DNA of 6,560 bases, taken from contig QWRL01000133.1 of NCBI GenBank assembly GCA_003670425.1, forward strand, positions 1 through 6,560, in the 5' to 3' direction. The position numbers and the translations under genes are program-made. This DNA comes from Chloroflexota bacterium. Lineage in GTDB: Bacteria > Chloroflexota > Anaerolineae > Anaerolineales > UBA11657. This document shows positions 1-6,080 of the stretch, piece after piece. The notes beneath the pieces were generated by a model. The model was given only the letters and a program-made list of their open reading frames with translations, had not been told where the DNA came from and made no database searches. Numbering within the stretch: position 1 is the first letter of the stretch; every line of letters starts with the position of its first letter.

Positions 1-902
1 AATGCAATGATGCCTGCGAGAGGCAAAAGGTTCGAGGCTGATTTGGCGCGCCACGCGGGCAAGAATAATCTGACGCCGCCAACTGCAATCATTGCGAGAT
101 AGAACATCCCGAAAACAGTTTTGGCGTTCGTGATTGCATTGGCTGTGCTATAGCCGCCAGACGTGTAGCCGCCGCGCATGCCGTATGCGGCGACCAGCGC
201 TGCGGCAGCGACGCACAGCACAACCAAATAGAGGAGTGTCCAGCGTCCACGCCACGACGCCAGCCGCTCACGTGTTACCAACGCAAGCGCAGCCATTCCC
301 AAATAGATTAAGAATTGCGGCTTGGATGCAATGCCAAATACTGCCCACAAAGTAATTGCGGCGATCTGCATTGCAAACGACGTGCGCAAGTTGAACACAG
401 CAAACAAGAGCAAAGCGCCAAAAATTAGCACCGGCTTCTCTTGCAAACTCGGGTGCATGAACAAGTCAATCGTATACGGGAATGCCAATATACCGAGCAG
501 AATTTGCCAGCGGTCCAACCCGCATATTCGCGCAAAAATAGTTGCGTTCAGATACAACGCCAGCGACACAATCACGCCGTTGAACAAGTAGAAAACAACC
601 GGGCCGTAAGCCTCACCAACGGAATACAGCAGCCAAACCATTAGCGGGTGAACTGGCCGAAAGAATCCCCATGAAGCCGCGCCCGCACCGCCCCACTCCA
701 GCATTGCCGCCCACAGCCCGCTCTGACGCATTGCGGGCAGCATGCCAGACAAGTAGCCGGCGTCATCCATCACGCCAAAGAACGGCTGCCAATAAACTAT
801 CTGCCCAAAAATTAGCGCAAACAACAGCATCACTGCTGTTCGGACAAAATGCGCGTTATTAGCGGGTTTGGTCCAGCTTTGAGGCAGCGCAGGGATTTTC
901 AT
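1..902 (-). CDS. Polytopic membrane protein, probable GT-C-type glycosyltransferase (C-terminus outside window)
   Basis: Manual translation of the minus strand from the ATG at 902-900 gives 300 codons with no stop down to the left edge, so the gene continues outside the window. The start is well fixed: an in-frame TAG lies ten codons upstream with no other start between. The protein is hydrophobic, with likely membrane segments near residues 22-38, 85-97, 101-122, 133-149, 157-171, 179-210, 222-240 and 263-281. After the first segment comes a loop with an acidic pair (MDDAGYL, D46-D47), then RPVHPL (82-87) opening the next segment, and LQEKP at 153-157. A first extracytoplasmic loop with Asp/Glu followed by an HP-L motif is typical of GT-C glycosyltransferases using lipid-linked sugars (GT39/GT83-like); that assignment is inference. 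It lies 31 bp after RNase Z on the same strand, probably in one transcript. It has more A/T stretches than its neighbours. It could instead be an uncharacterised membrane protein of similar topology. Confidence 0.75.
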   Translation of the reverse strand, partial: MKIPALPQSWTKPANNAHFVRTAVMLLFALIFGQIVYWQPFFGVMDDAGYLSGMLPAMRQSGLWAAMLEWGGAGAASWGFFRPVHPLMVWLLYSVGEAYGPVVFYLFNGVIVSLALYLNATIFARICGLDRWQILLGILAFPYTIDLFMHPSLQEKPVLIFGALLLFAVFNLRTSFAMQIAAITLWAVFGIASKPQFLIYLGMAALALVTRERLASWRGRWTLLYLVVLCVAAAALVAAYGMRGGYTSGGYSTANAITNAKTVFGMFYLAMIAVGGVRLFLPAWRAKSASNLLPLAGIIA

Positions 903-933
903 GGCAGGCTTGCGGCAGGAGCAACGCTAGTTG

Positions 934-1866
934 TCACGCCGAAACATCAGCGCGGCGGCGCACTTGCACCTGATCCATGTCGCGCGCAATGGAAACATTC
1001 GGGAAGACGGCCTGTGCCTCCGCCAGAATGTCACGCTCGCGATAGCGGCGCGATACGTGCGTGAGCAGCAGCTGCTGCACACCAGACTGCGCTGCAAGTG
1101 TGGCTGCCTGCTGCGCCGTAAGGTGCTGAAAATTCTTTGCAAGATCGCGCTCTTGCTCAATGTAAGTGGCCTCAATCGCCAGTGCATCCGCGCTTTGGCA
1201 GTATTCCACCAGGTTATCTGTGCGGCCGGCGTCGCCAACATACACAAGTTTGGTTCCGGAAACCACGGGGCCAAGCACATCCTCCGGCAGCACCAAGCGG
1301 CCGCCAGCCAGCGTTACCGGCAGCCCGCGTACAAGCTGGCTGCGCTCCGGGCCAAAGGGCACGTTCAGTGCATCGGCGCGGTCATTCAAGAATGGGCGAT
1401 GCTCCTTCTCCTCAAAAACAAAACCAAAACAATCCGGGCCGCGATGGCTGACTGGAAACGCGTGCACCGAAAACAACTTGTTATCAAACACAACCCCGGT
1501 TTCCAGCGGGATCAGTTCAATATTAAATTGCGCACGCTCACCGCGAAATACGACTTGAAACAATAGATCGCGGATGCGCTCCAGCGCCGATTTGCCAGCC
1601 CAGATCTCCACCTTCTCGACCGCTTCCCAGCGCGTAAGGGTTGAAAGCAAACCACCAAGGCCGAGAATGTGATCAAGGTGCCCGTGCGTGATGAGGATTT
1701 TGTCGAGGCGCTTGAAGCCGCAGCCACTTTGCAGAATTTGGCGCTGGGTGCCCTCGCCGCAATCCACCAGAAAGCGGTGCTCCTGATGCATCACAAGATT
1801 GGCAGCCAGCCCGCGATGCACGGATGGGGCCGAGGCCGAGGTTCCAAGAAACAGGATTTCAAACAT
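934..1866 (-). CDS. rnz: Ribonuclease Z (tRNA 3'-end endonuclease)
   Basis: Cytoplasmic metallo-beta-lactamase-fold endonuclease that removes 3' trailers from tRNA precursors. The 310-residue length is normal for the short bacterial form. The N-terminus reads FLGTSASAP (6-14), followed by DCGEGTQRQ (35-43). The zinc motif HGHLDH supplies H61, H63, D65 and H66. Further ligands are H141 (VSHRG), D212 (GDAGR) and H270 (LLLTHVSRRY), and H248 (HLTAQQAA) matches the catalytic-assist histidine. Spacing parallels the Bacillus subtilis enzyme. A GP motif (FGPERSQLVRG, about 171-181) marks the tRNA-binding exosite arm. The frame stays open upstream to 2502, but the family-typical MFEILFLGTS at 1866 is the clear start; the extra 212 residues would lie opposite the dehydrogenase gene. 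No Shine-Dalgarno sequence precedes the ATG. Motif wording resembles Chloroflexota homologues. It is divergent from the dehydrogenase and probably leads a transcript that continues into the membrane protein gene. Confidence 0.95.
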   Translation of the reverse strand: MFEILFLGTSASAPSVHRGLAANLVMHQEHRFLVDCGEGTQRQILQSGCGFKRLDKILITHGHLDHILGLGGLLSTLTRWEAVEKVEIWAGKSALERIRDLLFQVVFRGERAQFNIELIPLETGVVFDNKLFSVHAFPVSHRGPDCFGFVFEEKEHRPFLNDRADALNVPFGPERSQLVRGLPVTLAGGRLVLPEDVLGPVVSGTKLVYVGDAGRTDNLVEYCQSADALAIEATYIEQERDLAKNFQHLTAQQAATLAAQSGVQQLLLTHVSRRYRERDILAEAQAVFPNVSIARDMDQVQVRRRADVSA

Positions 1867-1900
1867 GATGAAAGCTCGGGGCCGGAATATTCGCGCATAC

Positions 1901-1910
1901 ACCGCGCGGT
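1901..1910. promoter_or_regulatory. Perfect 10-bp palindrome in the RNase Z leader
   Basis: ACCGCGCGGT is its own reverse complement and lies between the candidate RNase Z -10 box and its start codon. A second, shorter palindrome, GAATATTC, sits at 1885-1892. With no loop it would suit a dimeric DNA-binding protein better than an RNA hairpin. In DNA this rich in gcgc words, part of the symmetry may be accidental. Confidence 0.25.
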
Positions 1911-1921
1911 AATGACCGGCT

Positions 1922-1948
1922 CTTGCCAATGCCATTATAGGCTTGCCA
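1922..1948. repeat. Repeated CTTGCCA words in the divergent promoter region
   Basis: CTTGCCA occurs at 1922-1928 and again at 1942-1948, exactly 20 bp apart (about two helical turns), with a third TGCCA core at 1930-1934. The leftward TATAAT (1934-1939) lies between the copies. Same-face spacing around a -10 box suggests a regulator operator, but the words are short and chance is possible. Confidence 0.3.
1934..1939 (-). promoter_or_regulatory. Candidate -10 box of the RNase Z promoter
   Basis: On the minus strand these bases read TATAAT, a perfect sigma-70-type -10 hexamer, placing a transcript start near 1927 and leaving a leader of about 60 nt before the RNase Z ATG. No good -35 box sits at the usual 16-18 bp spacing. 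The nearest TTGAC-like word (1951-1955, minus strand) is only about 10-11 bp away, so the promoter would be weak or activator-dependent, if real. Confidence 0.35.
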
Positions 1949-1965
1949 TCGTCAAATTTCTGCTG

Positions 1966-1974
1966 TGGTATCAT
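1966..1974 (+). promoter_or_regulatory. Candidate extended -10 of the dehydrogenase/M16 operon promoter
   Basis: The bases read TG-G-TATCAT, an extended -10 with five of six matches to TATAAT plus the upstream TG. The start point would fall near 1981, about 20 nt before the dehydrogenase ATG. A TTGCCA word at 1943-1948 could serve as a -35 box, but the 20-bp spacer is too long to count as support. This is the only plausible rightward promoter I found in the divergent region. Confidence 0.3.
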
Positions 1975-2001
1975 CGCGCAAATAATTTCAACAAGTCCTA
2001 A

Positions 2002-3333
2002 ATGAAAAATATTACCGTCATCGGGTGTGGATATGTGGGATTGGTCACAGGCACCTGCTTCGCCGACCTCGGCAATAATGTTTGCTGCGTTGATATTGAC
2101 CCTGAACGCGTTTCCAACCTGAACCGCGGGCAGCTGCCAATTTTCGAGCCGGGCCTGGCCGAGTTGGTGCAGCGCAATGTTGATGCGCGCCGCCTGCGCT
2201 TCACTACAAGTTATCCCGAAGCGCTGGCTGGCGCAGAATTTGCGTTCATTGCAGTGGGAACGCCATCGGGCGTGGACGGCGAGGCTGACCTGCAGTATGT
2301 GCGCCAAGCGGCGATTGATGTTGCGCGCAATATGCGCGCCCCGCTGATCATTGTCAACAAATCCACCGTGCCAGTGGGCACCGGAGACTGGGTGGCGGGA
2401 ATTTTGCGCGAACACCAGCCGCAGCCTATTGATTATTGGGTGGTGTCTTGCCCGGAGTTCCTGCGCGAGGGCAGCGCAATTGCGGACTTCATGAGCCCGC
2501 ACCGCACCGTGCTGGGGTCATTGAACAGCGAGGCTGCGGACCGTGTGGCGCAGCTGCACCTTTCGCTGCGCGCACCAATCGTCGTCACAGATTTGCGCAC
2601 GGCTGAGATGATCAAATATGCCTCAAATGCTTTTCTGGCCACCAAGATTTCGTTCATCAACGAAATCTCAAACATTTGCGAGGCGCTCGGCGCAGATGTG
2701 AAAGAGGTGGCAATTGGAATGGGATATGACAAGCGCATCGGCGCCAGCTTTTTGGATGCCGGCATTGGCTACGGCGGCAGCTGTTTTCCCAAGGATGTGC
2801 AGGCGCTGGCACACATGGCCAGCGAAAAGGGGCGCCACCCGCAGCTGCTGAACTCTGTGATGGAGATCAACGCTGATGCGCGCCGCAAGGTGGGCGCAAA
2901 GCTGCGTGAACTGCTCGGCGGCCAGCTGAAGGGCAAGACCATTGGCCTGCTCGGTGTGGCGTTCAAGCCCAATACTGACGACATTCGCGATGCACCCGCA
3001 CTGGATATTGCCGCCGAACTGCTGGCGGCGGGCGCCGCCGTGCGCGCGTATGACCCTGTGGCCATGCCAAACGCCCGGCGGGCTGCGCCGGCCCTGCACT
3101 ACGCCGAAAACCCTTACGAGCTGGCTGAGGGCTGCGATGCGCTTGTGCTGGTGACCGAGTGGAACGAGTTCAAACAGCTGGATTTTGCGCGCATGTTAAA
3201 GGCGATGCGCAACAACATACTGGTTGACGGGCGCAATGTGTACGCTGCCGGCGTGATGAAGGCGCACGGATTCAATTACCGCGGCGTCGGGCGCGGCTAC
3301 GACGGCAGTGGCAAAACTGAAGAGCAAACCTAA
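2002..3333 (+). CDS. ugd: UDP-glucose 6-dehydrogenase
   Basis: NAD-dependent cytoplasmic enzyme that oxidises UDP-glucose in two steps to UDP-glucuronate, a precursor for surface polysaccharides and other sugar nucleotides. At 443 residues it has normal bacterial length. The N-terminal Rossmann domain begins VIGCGYVGL (6-14), with D31 positioned to bind the NAD ribose. NKSTVPVGTG (119-128) and PEFLREG (151-157, E153) follow. The central helix holds K205 and N209 (EMIKYASNAFLA). The catalytic cysteine is C261 in GYGGSCFPKD, with D265 after it. The C-terminal UDP-binding domain contains GVAFKPNTDDIRDAPAL and ends in a normal fold. All catalytic residues are present. A relative acting on UDP-mannose/ManNAc is less likely, because the motif set matches the UDP-glucose group. 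The ATG at 2002 has no Shine-Dalgarno sequence. It is the first gene of a rightward operon; its 3' end overlaps the next gene. Confidence 0.94.
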   Translation: MKNITVIGCGYVGLVTGTCFADLGNNVCCVDIDPERVSNLNRGQLPIFEPGLAELVQRNVDARRLRFTTSYPEALAGAEFAFIAVGTPSGVDGEADLQYVRQAAIDVARNMRAPLIIVNKSTVPVGTGDWVAGILREHQPQPIDYWVVSCPEFLREGSAIADFMSPHRTVLGSLNSEAADRVAQLHLSLRAPIVVTDLRTAEMIKYASNAFLATKISFINEISNICEALGADVKEVAIGMGYDKRIGASFLDAGIGYGGSCFPKDVQALAHMASEKGRHPQLLNSVMEINADARRKVGAKLRELLGGQLKGKTIGLLGVAFKPNTDDIRDAPALDIAAELLAAGAAVRAYDPVAMPNARRAAPALHYAENPYELAEGCDALVLVTEWNEFKQLDFARMLKAMRNNILVDGRNVYAAGVMKAHGFNYRGVGRGYDGSGKTEEQT

Positions 3334-4627
3334 GCCGCTGGTGCACAAGACGCGGCTGGCCAACGGCCTGACGGTCTTGCTGCGCGAAATGCACACCGCT
3401 CCGGTGGTGAGCTTTTGGGTGTGGTACCGCGTCGGCTCACGCAACGAGCGCACCGGGCGCACTGGTGCCTCGCACTGGGTGGAGCACATGCTGTTCAAGG
3501 GCACAGCGCGCTTCCCGGCCGATGCGCTGGAGCGCTCTGTTTCACGCACCGGCGGTGTGTGGAACGCAATGACCTCCCAAGACTGGACCACATATTACGA
3601 AACTATGCCCTCCAGCGATATTGATCTGGCGCTGCGCTTAGAGGCAGACCGCATGCGCAACAGCAGCTTCAAACCGGCGGATGTGGACTCGGAACGCACC
3701 GTCATAATCTCAGAGCGCCAGGGGGCGGAGAACAGCCCGATGTTTTTGCTGGGCGAAGAGCTGCAGGCTGCGGCGTTCCGCGTGCATCCCTATCATCATG
3801 AAGTGCTGGGCGACCAGACGGACATCGAGAGCATGCAGCGCGCCGACTTGTATGAGCACTACCGCGAACATTACGTGCCCAGCAATGCAATCGTTGTGGC
3901 GGTTGGAGATTTTCGCGCAACCCAAATGCTGGCGCGCATCCGCGAGTTGTTTGGAAAAATTCCGGCGGGTAACGCGCCACGGCTTTTTGCCCGCGCCGAA
4001 CCTGAACAGCGTGGGGAGCGCCGCGTGCATCTTTCCGGCGACGGACAAACTGCGTTTCTTGAAGTTGCGTACCACATTCCGGGCGCGCGCGACCCGGACT
4101 TCCTGCCGCTGGTGATGCTCGACAGTATTTTGGCGGGCGGAAATTCGCTGAACGTTTTTGGCGGCGGGCTGAGCAACAAAACCAGCCGCCTGTACCGCGC
4201 CTTGGTGTTGACAGAGCTGGCTGTAAATGTGAGCGGCGGCATCTCCGCAACGATAGACCCGTACCTCTATGGAATCTCCTGCGTGGTGCGTGACGGCCGC
4301 ACGCCGGAAGAAGTTGAAGCAGCGCTCGATGCGGAGCTTGACCGCATTGTGGCGGAGGCGCCCACAGCCACAGAACTTGCGAAAGCAGCCAAGCAGGCCA
4401 AAGCGGTCTTTGCTTACAGCGCTGAAAGTGTTTCCAATCTGGGTTTCTGGTATGGCTTTGCCGAAATACTTGATGACCATACATGGTTTGCCAATTACCT
4501 GCCGCGGCTGATGGCTGTCACCGCGCAAGATGTGCACCGCGTTGCCAAGCGCTATCTTGCGCGCACCAATCGCATTGTGGGCAACTACCGGCCGGCTGCC
4601 AGCGGGCCGGCAGCAGCCAGCAAGTGA
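3308..4627 (+). CDS. M16 family zinc peptidase, catalytic subunit
   Basis: Pitrilysin/mitochondrial-processing-peptidase-type metallopeptidase, M16B size (439 residues, two M16 domains). The inverted zinc motif HWVEH gives ligands H56 and H60 and catalytic E59. E136 (in VIISER) lies 76 residues after H60, the family distance for the third ligand, with conserved E129 seven residues before it. GGVWNAMTSQDWTTYY (82-97) is the standard following strand. The second domain contains NKTSRLYRAL (290-299), resembling the R/Y substrate-binding segment. There is no signal peptide or membrane segment, so a cytoplasmic location is inferred. The start chosen is GTG at 3308, overlapping the dehydrogenase by 26 bp; a GTG at 3341, 7 bp after that gene's stop, would give 428 residues and is equally credible. 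Neither has a Shine-Dalgarno sequence. It is followed by a second M16 gene lacking the zinc site, suggesting a heterodimer. Substrate unknown. Confidence 0.92.
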   Translation: MAKLKSKPKPLVHKTRLANGLTVLLREMHTAPVVSFWVWYRVGSRNERTGRTGASHWVEHMLFKGTARFPADALERSVSRTGGVWNAMTSQDWTTYYETMPSSDIDLALRLEADRMRNSSFKPADVDSERTVIISERQGAENSPMFLLGEELQAAAFRVHPYHHEVLGDQTDIESMQRADLYEHYREHYVPSNAIVVAVGDFRATQMLARIRELFGKIPAGNAPRLFARAEPEQRGERRVHLSGDGQTAFLEVAYHIPGARDPDFLPLVMLDSILAGGNSLNVFGGGLSNKTSRLYRALVLTELAVNVSGGISATIDPYLYGISCVVRDGRTPEEVEAALDAELDRIVAEAPTATELAKAAKQAKAVFAYSAESVSNLGFWYGFAEILDDHTWFANYLPRLMAVTAQDVHRVAKRYLARTNRIVGNYRPAASGPAAASK

Positions 4628-4651
4628 AGCAGCCGCAAACTTTGCAACTAC

Positions 4652-4670
4652 CGCTGGCGCAGCGCTAGCG
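4652..4670 (+). promoter_or_regulatory. Intercistronic hairpin between the two M16 genes
   Basis: Bases 4652-4659 pair with 4663-4670 to form an 8-bp, GC-rich stem (one G-U pair) closed by a CAG triloop; a perfect 10-bp palindrome, GCGCTAGCGC (4662-4671), overlaps it. The stem ends 10 nt before the ATG of the second M16 gene and no T-run follows, so it is not a standard intrinsic terminator. It could protect the upstream mRNA end or tune translation of the downstream subunit; both are inference. Confidence 0.4.
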
Positions 4671-4680
4671 CGATCATCGC

Positions 4681-5985
4681 ATGCCCAACAAAAAATTCTC
4701 ATCGCCTTCTAAATTAAATCTTGCGGCGCTGCCTGGCCCGCATGACACCACGCGCGTTGTGCTGCCCAACGGCATCACCGTACTGGTGCGCGAGAACCCG
4801 GGCAGCCCGTCTGTGGTGCTGGACGGCGCGCTGCAAGCCGGTGCGATTTATGAGGGGCGTGTGCGCGCGGGCCTGGCCAGCTTTACCGCAGACATGCTCA
4901 AGCGCGGCTGCGCGCAGTTTAGTTTTGACGAAATCTATGAGCGGCTGGAGGCGGCTGGCGCAAACCTTGGGTTCTCCAGCGGCGTGCACACGCTAAGCGT
5001 TGGCGGCAAGGCGCTGGCCGAAGACCTGGAGTTGCTGCTGGAGCTTGGCGCGGCGGTGCTGCAAGCGCCAACTTTTCCGGCTGACCACATTGAGCGCGTG
5101 CGCGGCGAAATCCTCACGAGCCTTGCGCTGCGCGCACACGACACGCGCGCAGTTTCAGCGATGGCTTTTTATGACGCGCTGTACGGCGCGGAGCATCCGT
5201 ACGGTTATGAAGACGACGGCTATCCCGACACGGTGCAAGCCATCACAGCCGCGGACCTGCGTGCATATCACGCGGCGCATTACGGGCCAGCCGGCATGAC
5301 GCTGGTGATTGTGGGCGGCGTAACCGTGAAGGCTGCGGTGGCTTTGGTGGAGCGTTACTTTGGCGGCTGGAAAAATCCGCAGCAGACTGCGCGCGCTGCA
5401 GCTCCCGGCGCCACAGCGCCCAGCGCACCGGTGACGCGCCGCATGCCGGTTGCCGGCAAGACGCAGTCTGATGTGGTGCTTGGCTTTTTGGGTCCGCGCC
5501 GCGCCGACGCAGACTATCAGGCGGCGCGGGTGGCCAACAACATACTTGGCGTCTTTGGAATGTACGGGCGGCTGGGCGCAAGCGTGCGCAACCGCGCCGG
5601 GCTGGCCTACTACTCGCTCAGCCGCATCAATGCCAGCTTTGGGCCGGGCACTTGGCGCATGCTGGCGGGCGTCAACCCCGCCAACGTGGACAAGACTGTG
5701 AAGCTGATGATGCGCGAAGCGGAGCGCATGACCAGCACGCTAGTGACAGTGGAGGAGCTGGCGGAAAACCAGTCGCAGATTATTGGCATGCTGCCCCTGC
5801 AGCTGGAAAGCAATGAAGGCGTGGCTGGTGCCCTGGCGTCAATGGAGTTGTTCGGCCTGGGGCTGGATTATTTGCAGCGCGTGCCTGGCATAATTGCTGC
5901 GCTCACGCGCGCGGAACTGCGCGCCGCAGCGCGGCGCTATTTGCAGCCGCAGCGCCACGTGCTGGCGGTGGCCGGCCCGGAGTAG
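4681..5985 (+). CDS. M16 family protein, non-catalytic partner subunit
   Basis: This 434-residue protein keeps the two-domain M16B layout (VVLPNGITVLVREN at 26-39; AYHAAHYGPAGMTLVIVGG at 195-213) but lacks the zinc site. Where the partner has HWVEH, this one reads SFTAD (67-71), so both histidines and the catalytic glutamate are gone. The third-ligand glutamate becomes L145, although the preceding E138 is kept. It therefore cannot be a self-sufficient zinc peptidase. In paired M16B enzymes such as MPP alpha/beta and the Sphingomonas SPH2681/SPH2682 pair, one subunit carries the zinc motif and the other helps bind substrate; the segment VRNRAGLAYY (302-311) may supply that surface. An Ala/Pro-rich linker (about 235-254) joins the halves. 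The ATG at 4681 is the only start after an in-frame TAG at 4666, and it lacks a Shine-Dalgarno sequence. It lies 53 bp after the catalytic gene. No signal peptide is seen. Confidence 0.9.
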   Translation: MPNKKFSSPSKLNLAALPGPHDTTRVVLPNGITVLVRENPGSPSVVLDGALQAGAIYEGRVRAGLASFTADMLKRGCAQFSFDEIYERLEAAGANLGFSSGVHTLSVGGKALAEDLELLLELGAAVLQAPTFPADHIERVRGEILTSLALRAHDTRAVSAMAFYDALYGAEHPYGYEDDGYPDTVQAITAADLRAYHAAHYGPAGMTLVIVGGVTVKAAVALVERYFGGWKNPQQTARAAAPGATAPSAPVTRRMPVAGKTQSDVVLGFLGPRRADADYQAARVANNILGVFGMYGRLGASVRNRAGLAYYSLSRINASFGPGTWRMLAGVNPANVDKTVKLMMREAERMTSTLVTVEELAENQSQIIGMLPLQLESNEGVAGALASMELFGLGLDYLQRVPGIIAALTRAELRAAARRYLQPQRHVLAVAGPE

Positions 5986-6080
5986 GCATCCTGCGCGAAC
6001 GCAACAGCATAAATTAGCTGACGCCCCGCCTTGCAAGCGCGCCACTGTTCCGGCGCCGCGCTCGCCTTAGTCCTCATAAG
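5986..6080. other. Convergent intergenic region
   Basis: Ninety-five bases separate the stop of the non-catalytic M16 gene from the stop of the opposing M28 gene. I see no gene here. Because the genes converge, transcription from both sides should end in this stretch or in the neighbouring coding ends, yet no hairpin with a T-run is visible on either strand. Confidence 0.6.
6036..6062. terminator. Possible weak bidirectional terminator hairpin
   Basis: AGCGCGCC (6036-6043) can pair with GGCG (6052-6055) and CGCT (6059-6062) around an 8-nt loop, leaving a 3-nt bulge: 4+4 bp in total. It is centred between convergent genes, where a shared terminator is expected. There is no T-run on either side, so intrinsic termination is doubtful; Rho-type termination is equally possible. 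Confidence 0.2.

Noticed and set aside
134..862. Several short plus-strand open frames opposite the membrane protein
   Set aside because: Their translations look like random low-complexity sequence, while the opposite strand has one continuous hydrophobic frame.
931..1566. Plus-strand open frame of 211 codons opposite RNase Z
   Set aside because: It is antisense to a fully conserved RNase Z, with no recognisable motif and no promoter.
1867..2502. A 212-residue N-terminal extension of RNase Z in the same open frame
   Set aside because: It lies antisense to the dehydrogenase, lacks any recognisable domain, and the RNase Z family begins at MFEILFLGTS (1866).
3702..4484. Minus-strand open frame of 260 codons, rich in Arg, Pro and Cys
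   Set aside because: The composition is typical of an antisense shadow of GC-rich coding DNA, and it overlaps the conserved M16 gene.
3710..4702. Minus-strand open frame of 330 codons opposite the catalytic M16 gene
   Set aside because: The sense strand encodes a complete M16 peptidase with all motifs. The antisense translation has no recognisable domain and is a by-product of GC-rich codon use.
4681..5985. The second M16 gene as a decaying pseudogene
   Set aside because: The frame is intact over 434 codons with family length and conserved folds. Only zinc-site residues are replaced, as expected of a non-catalytic subunit.
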